Positions 1 through 10,615 are shown, numbered from the stretch's first letter. The stretch is 64,000 nucleotides of DNA from an uncultured Clostridiaceae bacterium (GCA_946405135.1 CAMJGD010000001.1:248001-312000); one strand, 5' to 3'. A program made the numbers and translations. The notes: generated by a model from the sequence alone, not told the origin.

Positions 1-571
1 ATAATTCCTTTGGCGCAAGAGCCATAAAGGTCATTCCCATCTTTGCACAACCATACATAAGTGCATAGCCCATATTATTTCTTGCATCTCCAACAAATAC
101 AAACTTAACTTTGTTTAATGGTTTTTTGATATGTTCTTCAATAGTCATAAGATCAGCTAATACCTGTGTTGGATGGTCTATATCTGTTAAGCCATTCCAA
201 ACTGGAATTCCTGAATGTTTTGCAAGAAGATCTACTGTTTCTTGTTCATAACCTCTAAATTCTATACCATCATAAAATCTTCCTAATACTTTAGCTGTAT
301 CTTCTAAAGACTCTTTTTTACCCATTTGTGAATTGCTTAAGTATGTAACATGAGCACCTTCGTCCAATGCAGCAACTTCAAAAGCACATCTTGTTCTTGT
401 AGAAGTTTTTTCAAATAGAAGAACTATATTTTTGCCCTCTAAAGATTTTTCCTTTATACCTAATCTCTTCTTTGATTTTAAATCATGAGATAAGTCTAAC
501 ATGTATCTTATCTCCTGTGGGGTAAAGTCCAATAAAGTTAAAAAACTTCTTCCTTTTAAATTAACAGCCAT
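1..571 (-). CDS. arcB: Ornithine carbamoyltransferase, N-terminal part (cut by window edge)
   Basis: About 190 N-terminal residues are present; the C-terminal part lies beyond the left edge. The carbamoyl-phosphate loop ([12 protein letters not shown]) and the later [12 protein letters not shown] segment identify an ornithine carbamoyltransferase. The ATG at 571 follows a strong GAGGAGG site. It lies 17 bases after arcA on the same strand, so the pair probably forms an arcAB operon. In that setting the enzyme would run in the catabolic direction, splitting citrulline into ornithine and carbamoyl phosphate. An anabolic role (argF) cannot be excluded from sequence alone. Ornithine made here could feed the ornithine cluster at 13.7-21.6 kb. 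Confidence 0.95.
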   Translation of the reverse strand, partial: MAVNLKGRSFLTLLDFTPQEIRYMLDLSHDLKSKKRLGIKEKSLEGKNIVLLFEKTSTRTRCAFEVAALDEGAHVTYLSNSQMGKKESLEDTAKVLGRFYDGIEFRGYEQETVDLLAKHSGIPVWNGLTDIDHPTQVLADLMTIEEHIKKPLNKVKFVFVGDARNNMGYALMYGCAKMGMTFMALAPKEL

Positions 572-588
572 TTTTTTACCTCCTCATA

Positions 589-1812
589 TTATATGTTTTC
601 TCTATAAATCGGCATGCTCATACATCTTGGGCCGCCTCTTCCTCTAGACAGTTCAGAACTTGGCATAGTGATAACTTTTACTCCATGCCTTGTTAATATA
701 TCATTGGTAACATAGTTTCTATTATAAGTTACTACTATTCCTGGTGCAATAGCTAGGGTATTAGATCCATCATTCCATTGCTCTCTTCCAGCAGTTATAG
801 CATCTCCTCCACCACATCTAATAAGCTCTACAGCGTTTAAATTTAGTGCTTCACTTAATATTTTATTTAGCTCATCTTTATGAGATTTAAAACTCAAAGT
901 ATTATTAGCACCTTTGGTTACCTCATATACATTTAATGGGCCTTCTATTTCAGGATGAATTGTAAATTTATCGTAATCTACCATAGTAAAAACTGTATCA
1001 AGATGCATAAATGCTCTGCATGCAGGTATTTCAAAAACAAGAACTCTTTCAAAAGAAGAATTTTTCTCAAATAAATTTTGAGCTACTATCTCTATAGCTT
1101 CTGGTGAAGTTCTTTCACTACAGCCTATAGCTAAAACCTTATCTGATAAAACAAGTTCGTCCCCACCTTCAATGCTATATGGAAAATCCCTTTTATACCA
1201 TAAAGGTGTATTTTGTCCTTTAAACATAGGGTGATTTCTGTATACACATTCAATAAAAAGAGTTTCTCTTTTTCTTGCACTTGTATTCATTGAATTTATA
1301 CTTAAACCATTACCTATAGTTGCAGCAGGGTCTCTCGTAAAATAAAGGTTTGGCATTGGATCAAGGTAAAAAGGATATTTATTATGCATTATTTCTACTA
1401 ATGATGATATACCTTTGATAGATATCTCATCTTTCCTTATACCAGACATTAAAGTCTCCACCATAACCTTAGTATCCATGGATAAAAGATATTCCATTAA
1501 AGCCTCTGTTAGGGCATGGGATGTTATTCTGCTCTCTCTTAAGAAATTAATTAAGAACTGTTTCTTTACTTCAATATCTGTAAGAGATTCCTCTACCAGC
1601 TTTTCTATGTACAACACTTCTACCCCATTTTGCCTTAATATATTAGCAAATCCATCATGTTCTTCTCTTGCAGCTTCCAAAAAAGGGATGTCATCAAATA
1701 GTAGTTTATTTAAATATTCTGGAACTAAATTTTCTATTTCCCTTCCTGGTTTATGCAGTACCACTTTTTTTAGTTTTCCTATTTCTGATGTTACATTTAA
1801 TACTGAATTCAT
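589..1812 (-). CDS. arcA: Arginine deiminase
   Basis: A 407-residue cytoplasmic enzyme that hydrolyses arginine to citrulline and ammonia, the first step of the arginine deiminase pathway. Visible family motifs are FTRDP near residue 160, EGGDELVL near 220, the catalytic histidine in FMHLDTVFT, and the nucleophilic cysteine in GGPRCMSMP about ten residues from the C-terminus. Length matches the family (about 405-415). It is the first gene of the arcA-carbamoyltransferase pair. Upstream lies a 625-base AT-rich region that must carry its promoter. Confidence 0.98.
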   Translation of the reverse strand: MNSVLNVTSEIGKLKKVVLHKPGREIENLVPEYLNKLLFDDIPFLEAAREEHDGFANILRQNGVEVLYIEKLVEESLTDIEVKKQFLINFLRESRITSHALTEALMEYLLSMDTKVMVETLMSGIRKDEISIKGISSLVEIMHNKYPFYLDPMPNLYFTRDPAATIGNGLSINSMNTSARKRETLFIECVYRNHPMFKGQNTPLWYKRDFPYSIEGGDELVLSDKVLAIGCSERTSPEAIEIVAQNLFEKNSSFERVLVFEIPACRAFMHLDTVFTMVDYDKFTIHPEIEGPLNVYEVTKGANNTLSFKSHKDELNKILSEALNLNAVELIRCGGGDAITAGREQWNDGSNTLAIAPGIVVTYNRNYVTNDILTRHGVKVITMPSSELSRGRGGPRCMSMPIYRENI

Positions 1813-2382
1813 CTATTCACCCCCTCAAAATTCTCTACTCACATGTTCATTATATAAGTTATATGAATACCTTCCCAACAGCCATATCGTTAAATATTAG
1901 ACTAAATATAATCATATACAGCTATTTAATTAAATTATGACTTATATATATGGTATTTATGCACATTATAACCATTTTATATATAGATTTGAGCTTTGAC
2001 TTTTCTATATAAACTGTTTTTCTGCAGTTATATACTATATGTTGATTTAAATACAATTTTATATCTACATATAGTATATAAGTAGCTTAAAGAATATTTA
2101 TGCGTATAATTTATATAGCTAGCTCTTAACTTATAAGCATATATATAAAAATATTTTTCTAAATTTTTATTGTATCTTTTATATACTCCTTATTTTTAAC
2201 CAAAATACATGTTTTTATATATTTAAAATATGTAAAAATTCATATATATATTTCTATTATGCATAGGAACTTCTTTTCAATATTCAATTATTAAGAGTAT
2301 TTATACAAATTCATAAAATTTTAGATAATTGTTAACAAAAAATTAATAATTATAGTTTTATTTTTATGTCACGAATAAATAC
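1813..2382. other. AT-rich non-coding region upstream of arcA
   Basis: No convincing gene on either strand. It must hold the minus-strand arcA promoter; the best -10 is a TATAAT read on the minus strand near 1968, with a poor -35. Three short GCATA/ATGC elements recur near 1956, 2098 and 2259 and resemble half of an ArgR box, but none makes a clear two-sided ARG palindrome. Nothing else is recognisable. Confidence 0.4.
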
Positions 2383-2427
2383 AAAAGGAAGTTATAATAC
2401 TTTTTAAGTATTAAAAACCTCCTTTTT
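2383..2427 (-). terminator. Terminator of the fatty acid operon
   Basis: Inverted repeat of about 20 pairs with small bulges (AAAAGGAGG...AATACTT against AAGTATT...CTTCCTTTT), 11 bases after the accA stop. In the minus-strand transcript it is followed by a T-rich stretch, so it probably ends the whole fab-acc message. Confidence 0.8.
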
Positions 2428-2437
2428 ATACTTTATA

Positions 2438-3244
2438 TTATTCCATAAATTTACCAATTTTTCTAAATCTATCATATCTATTTTGTAACATAATTTCTAA
2501 ATTGCTTTTTTTACTTCTTTTAATAAAATCAATTATATTATATCTTAAAGATGAAACTACAGCTTCTACATTATGATGAACTCCATCTTCAGGTTCATAT
2601 ATTATTTTATCTATAATTCCAAAACTTTTTAAATCTTTAGCAGTTATCTTCATAACTTCTGCTGCTTCTTTGGCCCTTTTAACATCTTTCCAAAGTATAC
2701 TTGCAAATCCTTCAGGTGAAAGTATGGAATATATAGAATTTTCAAGCATTAATATCTCATCTCCTATAGAAAGAGCAAGAGCTCCACCGCTTCCGCCTTC
2801 ACCAATAATTATAGATATTATAGGTGTTTTTAATCTCATAATATCAAATAAATTTTTAGCAATAGCTTCCCCTTGTCCTCTTTCTTCAGCCTCCATACCA
2901 CAAAATGCACCTGGAGTATCAACAAAACATATTATAGGTCTTTTAAACTTTTCAGCCTGTTTCATCAACCTTAATGCTTTTCTGTATCCTTCTGGATGCG
3001 GCATTCCAAAGTTTCTTTTTATATTTTCTTTAGTATTTTCACCCTTTACCTGCGCTATTACAGTAACAGGTATTCCATCAATAGAAGCTATTCCTCCCAT
3101 TATGGATGGATCATCTCCATAATATCTATCTCCATGAAACTCTATAAAATTATTAAATAAACTATTTATATATACCTTAGCACAAGGTCTTTTTTTATCT
3201 CTTGCCTTGGAAACTATACTCCATGCATCATTAAAATTGCTCAT
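2438..3244 (-). CDS. accA: Acetyl-CoA carboxylase carboxyltransferase, alpha subunit
   Basis: A 268-residue subunit which, with AccD, moves CO2 from carboxybiotin to acetyl-CoA to give malonyl-CoA. The crotonase-type core shows GGIASIDGIPVTVIAQ, FVDTPGAFCG and the glycine-rich GEGGSGGALAL. It lacks the longer N-terminal extension of the E. coli protein, as is usual in clostridia. The ATG follows AGAGAGG and lies five bases after accD; it is the last gene of the operon, just before the terminator. Confidence 0.97.
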   Translation of the reverse strand: MSNFNDAWSIVSKARDKKRPCAKVYINSLFNNFIEFHGDRYYGDDPSIMGGIASIDGIPVTVIAQVKGENTKENIKRNFGMPHPEGYRKALRLMKQAEKFKRPIICFVDTPGAFCGMEAEERGQGEAIAKNLFDIMRLKTPIISIIIGEGGSGGALALSIGDEILMLENSIYSILSPEGFASILWKDVKRAKEAAEVMKITAKDLKSFGIIDKIIYEPEDGVHHNVEAVVSSLRYNIIDFIKRSKKSNLEIMLQNRYDRFRKIGKFME

Positions 3245-3249
3245 AAATA

Positions 3250-4134
3250 TTACCTCTCTTTATTGTGAAGGAAAAGTATGCTAAAAAGACTGTCCTTAAG
3301 TTCCTTCCTTTGAACTATTTTATCAATAAAGCCTTTTTCAAGCAGAAATTCTGCCTTTTGAAAATTATCTGGAAGCTGCTCATTTATGGTTTTTTCTATG
3401 ACCCTTCTTCCAGCAAACCCTATAATAGCTCCAGGTTCACTTAATATTATATCTCCAAGCATAGCAAAGCTTGCAGTAACTCCACCTGTAGTAGGATCTG
3501 TAAGTACTGTTATATAGAGCAATCCTTTTTCATCTAATTTGCCTAAAGCTCCACTTATTTTCGCCATCTGCATTAATGAAAAAATACCCTCTTGCATTCG
3601 TGCTCCACCTGAAGCTGTAAATAAAATTAAAGGTAATCTTTTTTCTATAGCTCTTTCTATAGCCCTTGTAATCTTTTCTCCTACTACAGATCCCATGCTC
3701 CCCATCATAAAACGGCTATCCATAATACCTACTACCACTTTAATGCCATTTATTTCTCCTTCACCAGTTACAACAGCCTCATTTATTAAATTTTTACTCA
3801 TATTTTCATTTATTTTTTCTTCATAACCTTTAAATTCTATAGGATTTGTACTCTTCATAGAAGCATCATATTCTATAAAAGTATCTTTATCAATAGTAAT
3901 ATCCAGTCTCTCTCTACAGGATAACCTAAAATGATGATTACAATAAGTACAAACCTTTATATTACTTTCTATATCTTGTTTATATAATATTTTCCCACAA
4001 CCATCGCACTTTACCCACGTACCTGAAGGTATATTGGGTTTTTGTTCTCTATTTTTTGAAAATTTTTCAATTTCATCTAAAGTCTTTGAAGAAACTGTTA
4101 TATATTTATTTTTTTTAAATAAATCCTTTATCAT
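3250..4134 (-). CDS. accD: Acetyl-CoA carboxylase carboxyltransferase, beta subunit
   Basis: A 294-residue partner of AccA. It carries the N-terminal four-cysteine zinc ribbon expected of the beta subunit (C43, C46, C62, C65: CDGC...CTYC) followed by a crotonase-type carboxyltransferase domain with SGGARMQEG and [18 protein letters not shown]. Its ATG overlaps the accC stop in an ATGA arrangement, which suggests translational coupling and balanced subunit production. Confidence 0.97.
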   Translation of the reverse strand: MIKDLFKKNKYITVSSKTLDEIEKFSKNREQKPNIPSGTWVKCDGCGKILYKQDIESNIKVCTYCNHHFRLSCRERLDITIDKDTFIEYDASMKSTNPIEFKGYEEKINENMSKNLINEAVVTGEGEINGIKVVVGIMDSRFMMGSMGSVVGEKITRAIERAIEKRLPLILFTASGGARMQEGIFSLMQMAKISGALGKLDEKGLLYITVLTDPTTGGVTASFAMLGDIILSEPGAIIGFAGRRVIEKTINEQLPDNFQKAEFLLEKGFIDKIVQRKELKDSLFSILFLHNKER

Positions 4135-5480
4135 CTATGCTTCACCAACTTATCTTTAAGAAATCCTGTATTGTAAATTCCTTTTTCAAAGTTTTCTTCA
4201 TTGATTATATCAAGCTGAAAATCAATATTATTTTTTACTCCCTCTACTACAAGTTCTCCTAAAGCCCTTTTCATTATCATTATGGCTTCTTTTCTATCCT
4301 TGCCATGTACTATAAGCTTCCCTATCATAGAATCATAAAAAGGCGGTATGGTATAGCCCTGATAAATAGCGCTATCAAATCTAACTCCCGGTCCACCTGG
4401 AATATTGAGCTGTTCTATCTTTCCAGGGCAAGGCTTAAAGTCTTCCTGAGGATTTTCAGCATTTATTCTACACTCGATAGCATGACCATTAATACTTATG
4501 TCTCCTTGATTAAACCTTATCCTTTCGCCTGCAGAAATTTTAATCTGTTCTTTAACAATATCTATACCTGTTATCATTTCAGTTATAGGGTGTTCCACCT
4601 GTATCCTTGTATTCATCTCCATAAAATAGTAATTGTCTTTATCATCTAAAAGAAATTCTATAGTACCAGCGTTTTTATAGTTTACAGCTTTAGCTGCTTT
4701 AACCGCCATATTTCCCATTTCTTTTCTAATCTCATCTTTAAGAATGGCTGAAGGAGCTTCTTCTAATAATTTCTGATTTTTTCTCTGAATAGAGCAGTCT
4801 CTTTCACCTAGATGAATCACATTCCCATATTCATCTCCTAAAATTTGAAACTCAATATGGCGAGGATTCTCTAAATACTTTTCCAAATATATGCTATCAT
4901 CGTTAAAACATGCCTTTGCTTCAGCCCTAGCAGTATTATAAGCTGGTAAAAATTCTTCTTCTGATTTTACTATCCTTATACCTTTGCCTCCACCACCAGC
5001 TGAAGCTTTTATCATCACAGGAAATCCTATATGTTTTGCAATATAAAGAGCTTCTTTCTCACTATCTATTTTACCTTCATATCCTGGTAATACAGGAATC
5101 CCTGAAGCTTTCATAATTTCTCTGGCCTTGGCTTTATTTCCTATAAGATCTATGCTTTCACTGTCAGGCCCAATAAATTTTATATTACATTCTTTACATA
5201 TATCTGCAAATTTACTGTTTTCAGCTAGGAATCCAAATCCAGGATGTATAGCTTCTGCCCCAGTAAGTACTGTAGCACTTATTATATTCTGTATATTTAA
5301 ATAACTGTCTTTAGATCTTGCTGGACCTATACAAATAGCCTCGTCTGCTAATTGAGTATGCAGCGCATCTTTATCCACTTCAGAATATACAGCTACAGTT
5401 ATTATGCCCATTTCTCTGCAAGCTCTTATTATTCTTACAGCTATTTCGCCTCTATTAGCAATTAATATCTTTTTGAACAT
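4131..5480 (-). CDS. accC: Biotin carboxylase subunit of acetyl-CoA carboxylase
   Basis: A 449-residue ATP-grasp enzyme that carboxylates biotin on AccB using bicarbonate and ATP. The N-terminal [17 protein letters not shown], the ATP-binding loop [13 protein letters not shown], and [15 protein letters not shown] are all present, and the length is the usual one. RBS TAGGAG precedes the ATG. Pyruvate carboxylase is unlikely because no further domain follows and the neighbours are all fatty acid genes. Confidence 0.97.
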   Translation of the reverse strand: MFKKILIANRGEIAVRIIRACREMGIITVAVYSEVDKDALHTQLADEAICIGPARSKDSYLNIQNIISATVLTGAEAIHPGFGFLAENSKFADICKECNIKFIGPDSESIDLIGNKAKAREIMKASGIPVLPGYEGKIDSEKEALYIAKHIGFPVMIKASAGGGGKGIRIVKSEEEFLPAYNTARAEAKACFNDDSIYLEKYLENPRHIEFQILGDEYGNVIHLGERDCSIQRKNQKLLEEAPSAILKDEIRKEMGNMAVKAAKAVNYKNAGTIEFLLDDKDNYYFMEMNTRIQVEHPITEMITGIDIVKEQIKISAGERIRFNQGDISINGHAIECRINAENPQEDFKPCPGKIEQLNIPGGPGVRFDSAIYQGYTIPPFYDSMIGKLIVHGKDRKEAIMIMKRALGELVVEGVKNNIDFQLDIINEENFEKGIYNTGFLKDKLVKHR

Positions 5481-5492
5481 AAAGCTTCTCTC

Positions 5493-5915
5493 CTAACTAC
5501 CTATAGCAAAAATAAGTTCTGCTTCACAGGCTTTTTCTCCATTAACCCATGCTAAAGCTTCACCTATGCCCACATTTCCTTTCATTCTGCTAATCTCCAC
5601 TTCAAGTTTTAAAATATCACCCGGTACTACTTTTTTCTTAAATCTTGCTTTATTTATTCCACCAAAATATGCTATTTTACCTTTATATTTTTCTAAACTT
5701 AATATAGCTACAGCACCTGTTTGAGCAAGAGCTTCTATAATTAGTACTCCTGGCATTACTGGCTCTTCTGGAAAATGACCTTGAAAAAAATATTCATTCA
5801 TAGTTACATTCTTATAACCTACAGCTTTTTTACCTGGAATTATATCTTCTACTTTATCTACAAGCAAAAATGGATATCTATGAGGTATTATCTCTTGAAT
5901 TTGTTTTATGTCCAT
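5493..5915 (-). CDS. fabZ: 3-hydroxyacyl-ACP dehydratase FabZ
   Basis: A 140-residue hot-dog fold dehydratase that removes water from 3-hydroxyacyl-ACP to give trans-2-enoyl-ACP. The catalytic histidine (H47 in [14 protein letters not shown]) and glutamate (E61 in IIEALAQTG) are present. It sits between accB and accC, a common clostridial order. No FabA/FabB pair is seen, so this cluster by itself gives no obvious anaerobic route to unsaturated fatty acids. Confidence 0.97.
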   Translation of the reverse strand: MDIKQIQEIIPHRYPFLLVDKVEDIIPGKKAVGYKNVTMNEYFFQGHFPEEPVMPGVLIIEALAQTGAVAILSLEKYKGKIAYFGGINKARFKKKVVPGDILKLEVEISRMKGNVGIGEALAWVNGEKACEAELIFAIGS

Positions 5916-5925
5916 GGATTTTCAC

Positions 5926-6402
5926 CTACCTTTTTATCTTAAATAATGGCTGACCGTACTCCACCATGCTTCCATCTTCTACTAATATAGCCCTAATTTC
6001 ACCTTCTAATTCAGATTCAACTTCATTCATAAGTTTCATAGCTTCTATTATACAGAGCACATCACCTTTTTTAACTATATCTCCCACATTAACAAAAGCC
6101 TCTTTTTCTGGAGAAGGAGAAGCATAGAAAGTACCTACCATAGGTGAACCTATAATAACTTCATCCTTATTAACACTTTGTTTTTTTTCATCAATGGATG
6201 GCTTTTTAAAAGAATTTTCTTCTTCTGAACTTTCATTTTTTATATGATGAGAAATTTCCTCAGATTCATTGAACTTAGATTCTATTTTTCTATTGTATGA
6301 TTTATCCATTTTAATATATATATCATCGGTTTTTATCTCAAATAAAGCTAGTTCAGATTCATCTATTTTTTCTATAAGTTTAATTATTTCATTATAATCC
6401 AT
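5926..6402 (-). CDS. accB: Biotin carboxyl carrier protein
   Basis: A 158-residue protein carrying the biotin moved between AccC and the AccA/AccD pair. The C-terminal lipoyl/biotinyl domain has EAMKLMNE with the biotin-accepting lysine at K123, preceded by the usual [14 protein letters not shown]. The middle third (residues 40-80) is a charged, low-complexity linker in place of the Pro/Ala linker of other species. RBS AAGGAG precedes the ATG. Confidence 0.96.
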   Translation of the reverse strand: MDYNEIIKLIEKIDESELALFEIKTDDIYIKMDKSYNRKIESKFNESEEISHHIKNESSEEENSFKKPSIDEKKQSVNKDEVIIGSPMVGTFYASPSPEKEAFVNVGDIVKKGDVLCIIEAMKLMNEVESELEGEIRAILVEDGSMVEYGQPLFKIKR

Positions 6403-6433
6403 AATTATCTCCTTCTTTAACTAGTCTTTGTCG

Positions 6434-7669
6434 TTACTTCCATGCTTTTATTATCAAGGAAGCATTATGTCCTCCAAACCCCAAAGAATTAGAAAGAGTA
6501 CATTCTAGTTTAGCATTTCTCCCTTTTTGCGGCACATAATCTAAATCACAATCTTCATCTTTCACTTTATAACCTATAGTCGGCGGTATAAATCCTTCCT
6601 GTATTGCTTTAACGCAAGTTATTGCCTCTACAGCTCCCGCTGCACCAAGTAAGTGACCTGTCATGGATTTTGTAGAACTAATAGGTATATTATATGCCTT
6701 TTCTTTAAAAATATTTTTTACTGCTAAGGTTTCAAACTTATCATTATAAGGAGTACCAGTACCATGAGCATTTATATAATCAATATCATCTAAAGTAATA
6801 TTGGCTTCCTTTATAGCTAATTCCATAGCTTTTGCAGCTCCTTCGCCTAGTGGATCTGGAGATGTCATATGATAAGCATCACAAGTAGACCCATAACCTG
6901 CTACCTCTGCATATATGTGTGCTCCTCTTTTTATAGCATGTTCTAAACTTTCAAGTATTAATACTCCTGACCCTTCTCCCATTACAAACCCATCTCTTTC
7001 TTTATCAAAGGGTATAGAGGCTCTTTTTAAATCATTACTAGTACTTAAAGCTGTAAGAGAAGTAAATCCTGCTAATGCTAAAGGAGTTATAGATGCCTCA
7101 GCTCCACCAGCTATCATTACATCTAAATATCCATGCTTTATCATTCTAAAGGCTTCACCAATAGCATTAGTTCCAGTAGCACAGGCTGTTACCACTGTAG
7201 AGCAAACTCCCTTTGCGCCATATTTTATAGCTATGTTGCCTGAAGCCATATTGCTTATTATCATAGGTATTAGCATAGGAGATACCCTGCCTGGGCCTCT
7301 GGTTAATAATTTTTCATGCTCTTTCTCTATAGTATTAAAACCGCCTATGCCAGATCCTATTAATACACCAAATCTATAGCAGTCTATCTTATCTGATTCT
7401 ATTTTAGAATCTTCCAAAGCTTCTTTTGCAGCTGCCATGGCAAATTGACAGAATCTATCCACCCTTTTTGCTTCTTTTTTATCCATATAATCTTCTGCAT
7501 TAAAATTTTTAACTTCTGCTCCTATCTTTACTTTAAAGTTTTCTGTATCAAAAGATTTTATAAAATCTATACCACAAACTCCATTTTTAGAGCTATTCCA
7601 AAATTCATTTACACTATTACCTATAGGAGTTATAGCTCCCATACCTGTAATAACTACTCTTTTTTCCAT
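6434..7669 (-). CDS. fabF: 3-oxoacyl-ACP synthase II
   Basis: A condensing enzyme of 411 residues that elongates acyl-ACP with malonyl-ACP. The nucleophilic cysteine lies in VVTACATGT, the first histidine in NAHGTGTPYND and the second in TGHLLGAAGA. The start is placed at the ATG at 7669 (MEKRVVITG), since AAGGTGG lies at proper distance before it; a GTG four codons upstream falls inside the ribosome site. Sole FabF-type enzyme in the operon. Confidence 0.96.
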   Translation of the reverse strand: MEKRVVITGMGAITPIGNSVNEFWNSSKNGVCGIDFIKSFDTENFKVKIGAEVKNFNAEDYMDKKEAKRVDRFCQFAMAAAKEALEDSKIESDKIDCYRFGVLIGSGIGGFNTIEKEHEKLLTRGPGRVSPMLIPMIISNMASGNIAIKYGAKGVCSTVVTACATGTNAIGEAFRMIKHGYLDVMIAGGAEASITPLALAGFTSLTALSTSNDLKRASIPFDKERDGFVMGEGSGVLILESLEHAIKRGAHIYAEVAGYGSTCDAYHMTSPDPLGEGAAKAMELAIKEANITLDDIDYINAHGTGTPYNDKFETLAVKNIFKEKAYNIPISSTKSMTGHLLGAAGAVEAITCVKAIQEGFIPPTIGYKVKDEDCDLDYVPQKGRNAKLECTLSNSLGFGGHNASLIIKAWK

Positions 7670-7696
7670 AATACTACCCACCTTATTAAATAAGTT

Positions 7697-8437
7697 TTAC
7701 ATCACCATTCCACCATCTACATTAATAACTTGGCCTGTTATATAATCTGAACTTTTATCACTTAAAAATGCTACAAGCTCTGCCACATCCTCTGCATTGC
7801 CTAATCTTCTTAAAGGTATGCTAGATTTTAACTGCTCTTTTATCTTATCTGAAAGCACTTCTGTCATATCTGTCTGTATAAATCCAGGTGCTACTGCATT
7901 TACATTTATGCCTCTTCCCCCTAACTCTTTAGCTAAAGATTTAGTTAATCCTATTATTCCAGCCTTAGAAGCAGCATAGTTTGCCTGGCCAGCATTTCCT
8001 GCTATACCCACTACAGAAGATATGTTTATTATTTTTCCATATTTCTGTTTTATCATTAAAGGTATTGCATGTTTTATACAATTAAATGTTCCTTTAAGAT
8101 TTATATCAATAACTCTATCAAAATCTTCTTCTTTCATTCTCAGCATGAGATTATCCCGAGTTATACCTGCATTATTTATAAGTATATCTACAGACCCAAA
8201 AGCTTCTTTTGCTTTATTTATAAGTATTTCAGCTTCATCATATTTGCTTATATCTGCTTTTATTATTATGCCAGTACCACCAAATGATTTTATTTCATTT
8301 AAAAGCTTTAGTGCTTCTTCTTCATCTTTTCTATAATTTATCACTATATAAGCTCCTAGTTCAGACAATTTTCTAGCAATAGCTTTGCCTATACCTCTTG
8401 ATGCTCCTGTTATAACAGCACATTTGCCCTTAAGCAC
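7697..8437 (-). CDS. fabG: 3-oxoacyl-ACP reductase
   Basis: A short-chain dehydrogenase of about 246 residues that reduces 3-oxoacyl-ACP with NADPH. The nucleotide loop TGASRGIG, NNAG, the catalytic serine in ISSVVG and YAASK are all present, and it ends in the typical GQVINVDGGMVM. The start is placed at the GTG at 8437 (read as MLKGKCAVITG), eight bases after AAGGAG; the upstream GTG at 8446 overlaps that site. Confidence 0.95.
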   Translation of the reverse strand: MLKGKCAVITGASRGIGKAIARKLSELGAYIVINYRKDEEEALKLLNEIKSFGGTGIIIKADISKYDEAEILINKAKEAFGSVDILINNAGITRDNLMLRMKEEDFDRVIDINLKGTFNCIKHAIPLMIKQKYGKIINISSVVGIAGNAGQANYAASKAGIIGLTKSLAKELGGRGINVNAVAPGFIQTDMTEVLSDKIKEQLKSSIPLRRLGNAEDVAELVAFLSDKSSDYITGQVINVDGGMVM

Positions 8438-8449
8438 AATCAACACTCC

Positions 8450-9388
8450 TTACTTATAATTTTCTAAAAGATTTAATGTTTTATTAAGGCTCTGTAAATC
8501 CTCCACATTTGCCACTAAAGCTTTTCTGTTTATCTTCTTTACAAGAGCACTTAAAGTTTTTCCTGGTCCTATTTCTATAAAAATATTTATACCATCCTGA
8601 AGCATTTTATTTATAGTCTGCTCCCATTTTACAGAACTCATAACCTGTTGTTTTAGTATATCTTTTATAAACTCTTTTTCCATATAATCTGCAGTCACAT
8701 TACTTATTACCTTAGTATTAAAATCTTTAAAGCAAATAGATTCTAATTCTTTTTCTAATTTTAAAGCTGCACTCTTTAGCATAGAACTATGAAATGGACC
8801 GCTTACAGCTAGCTTTACTGTTTTTAAAGCTCCTTTATTTTCTGATATTTTCATAGCATATTCCACAGCCTTAACTTCTCCAGATATGACTATTTGACCA
8901 GGGCAGTTATAATTAGCTATCTGAACTATACCTAAGGAAGAAGCCTCCCTGCAAGCATCACAAACTGCTTCTGAGCCCAGGCCTATTATAGCTGCCATAG
9001 TTCCTTTCCCTTCTGGTACAGATTCCTGCATATATTTTCCTCTTTTCTTAACAAGTGGAACTGCATCTTCAAAATCTAAAGCTCCACTAGAAACCAATGC
9101 AGTATATTCCCCTAAACTTAATCCAGCTGCTGCAGAAGGTTTTATTCCATACTTTTCTATTACCTTAAGAACCGCTAAACTTGTAGTAAGTATAGCAGGC
9201 TGCGTATTTTCTGTCTTATCCAAATCTTCTTTACTTGCAGAAAAACATAAACTAGATATTTTAAAACCCAATAGTTTATCTGCTTTATTAAATACTTCTC
9301 TACTTTCAGAAAAATTATTATATAATTCCATTCCCATGCCTACATATTGCGAACCCTGTCCTGGAAATATAAATCCTATCTTTTTCAT
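8450..9388 (-). CDS. fabD: Malonyl-CoA:ACP transacylase
   Basis: A transferase of 312 residues that loads malonyl groups onto ACP. It has the N-terminal FPGQGSQYVGMG, the nucleophile elbow AGLSLGEYTAL and the catalytic histidine in SGPFHSSML. The start is set at the ATG at 9388 (MKKIGFIFPGQG); the frame could open at a GTG four codons earlier, but that GTG is part of the GTGAGG ribosome site. It begins eight bases after the fabK stop. Confidence 0.96.
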   Translation of the reverse strand: MKKIGFIFPGQGSQYVGMGMELYNNFSESREVFNKADKLLGFKISSLCFSASKEDLDKTENTQPAILTTSLAVLKVIEKYGIKPSAAAGLSLGEYTALVSSGALDFEDAVPLVKKRGKYMQESVPEGKGTMAAIIGLGSEAVCDACREASSLGIVQIANYNCPGQIVISGEVKAVEYAMKISENKGALKTVKLAVSGPFHSSMLKSAALKLEKELESICFKDFNTKVISNVTADYMEKEFIKDILKQQVMSSVKWEQTINKMLQDGINIFIEIGPGKTLSALVKKINRKALVANVEDLQSLNKTLNLLENYK

Positions 9389-9396
9389 GTTATACC

Positions 9397-10341
9397 TCAC
9401 TCTATCCTAGGTATTAATGTCTTTATTACAGTATCTGCTTCATCAAACATTTCAGATATTATTTCAAAGCAGCTCTGCTCTTTTTTTATTAACCCTGCTA
9501 TTTGACCAGCCATTACAGAACCAAATTCTATATCTCCATCTTTTACTGCTTTAGGAAGAGCACCTCTGCCAAGTTCATTATAGCTTTCCAAAGAAGCTCC
9601 TTCCTTTTCTAGCAATTGAAACTGCCTTGAAAGCTTATTCTTTATAACTCTTACAGGATGACCTGTAACTCTCCCTGTAACCACTGTATCTATATCTTTA
9701 GCTTTTATAACTCTATCCTTGTAATTTTGATGAATATTACACTCTTTTGCTACAAGGAATCTAGTACCTACTTGCACTCCTTCTGCTCCCAGCATAACCG
9801 CTGCAGCTATACCTCTTCCATCTCCTATACCTCCTGCTGCTATTACAGGTATGTTAACTGCATCTACTACTTGTGGTACCAAAGTCATAGTCGTTAATTC
9901 CCCAATATGACCTCCTGCTTCACAACCTTCTACAACTACAGCATCTGCTCCAGCCCTTTCCATTCTGATTGCTAAAGCTACTGAAGCTACTACAGGTATA
10001 ACTTTTATACCATGTTTTTTCCACATGTCCATGTACTTTCCTGGATTCCCCGCTCCTGTGGTAACTACTTTTACACCTTCTTCACAAACAATTCTTGCAA
10101 TCTCCTCAGCATTACTGCTTAAAAGCATTATATTTACACCAAAAGGTTTATCTGTCATCTCTTTAGCTTTTCTTATTTCCTGTCTAACCCATTCAGCATC
10201 AGCATTAGCTCCTGCTATGAGCCCAAGTCCTCCTGCATTGCTTACTGCAGATGCTAAAGAGCTATCTGCAATCCATGCCATTCCTCCTTGAATTATTGGA
10301 AACTTTATGCCTAATATTTCACAAAGCTTTAATTTGAGCAT
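9397..10341 (-). CDS. fabK: Enoyl-ACP reductase II (FMN-dependent)
   Basis: A TIM-barrel flavoprotein of 314 residues in the FabK/nitronate monooxygenase family, which does the last step of each elongation cycle. It shows PIIQGGMAWIAD, VEGCEAGGHIG and IPVIAAGGIGDGRGIAAAVMLGA, typical of the FMN-binding barrel. The position between acpP and fabD supports FabK over nitronate monooxygenase. No FabI is seen here. The start is the ATG at 10341 after AGGAGG. Confidence 0.95.
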   Translation of the reverse strand: MLKLKLCEILGIKFPIIQGGMAWIADSSLASAVSNAGGLGLIAGANADAEWVRQEIRKAKEMTDKPFGVNIMLLSSNAEEIARIVCEEGVKVVTTGAGNPGKYMDMWKKHGIKVIPVVASVALAIRMERAGADAVVVEGCEAGGHIGELTTMTLVPQVVDAVNIPVIAAGGIGDGRGIAAAVMLGAEGVQVGTRFLVAKECNIHQNYKDRVIKAKDIDTVVTGRVTGHPVRVIKNKLSRQFQLLEKEGASLESYNELGRGALPKAVKDGDIEFGSVMAGQIAGLIKKEQSCFEIISEMFDEADTVIKTLIPRIE

Positions 10342-10390
10342 ATTATTCCTCCTATACAATAAGTCAGATAATTAAATATCTGACTTTCTA

Positions 10391-10615
10391 TTATTTATCC
10401 TCTGTTTTTTTCTCTATATAATTAATTGCATCTTCAATAGTTTTGATACTCTCAGCGTCTTCTATCTGTATGTTAAACTCTTCTTCCAGCTCTATTATGA
10501 TTTGAAAAAGATCTAAAGAATCTACTCCCAAATCCTCAAAAGATGTATTTATTTTTATCTCCTTTTCATCTAATCCTAGTTGTTCTGCTATTATTTTTTT
10601 AACCTTTTCAAACAT
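10391..10615 (-). CDS. acpP: Acyl carrier protein
   Basis: A 74-residue acidic four-helix carrier. The phosphopantetheine serine is S33 in GVDSLDLF. The start is the ATG at 10615 (MFEKVKKII), preceded by GGAGG at good spacing; a GTG five codons earlier lies in the ribosome site and is rejected. It sits between fabH and fabK. Confidence 0.97.
   Translation of the reverse strand: MFEKVKKIIAEQLGLDEKEIKINTSFEDLGVDSLDLFQIIIELEEEFNIQIEDAESIKTIEDAINYIEKKTEDK

Noticed and set aside
1415-1900. Plus-strand open frame of 161 codons opposite arcA
   Set aside because: It is antisense to the well-supported arginine deiminase gene, has no ribosome site, and its product is low-complexity Ser/Thr/Ile/Phe-rich as expected from a shadow frame in AT-rich DNA. 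The same holds for the many plus-strand frames opposite the fab, ornithine and aspS genes.
1813-2382. ArgR box or untranslated regulatory RNA upstream of arcA
   Set aside because: Only half-site-like GCATA elements are present, none forms a convincing 18-base ARG palindrome, and no stable fold stands out in the AT-rich sequence.
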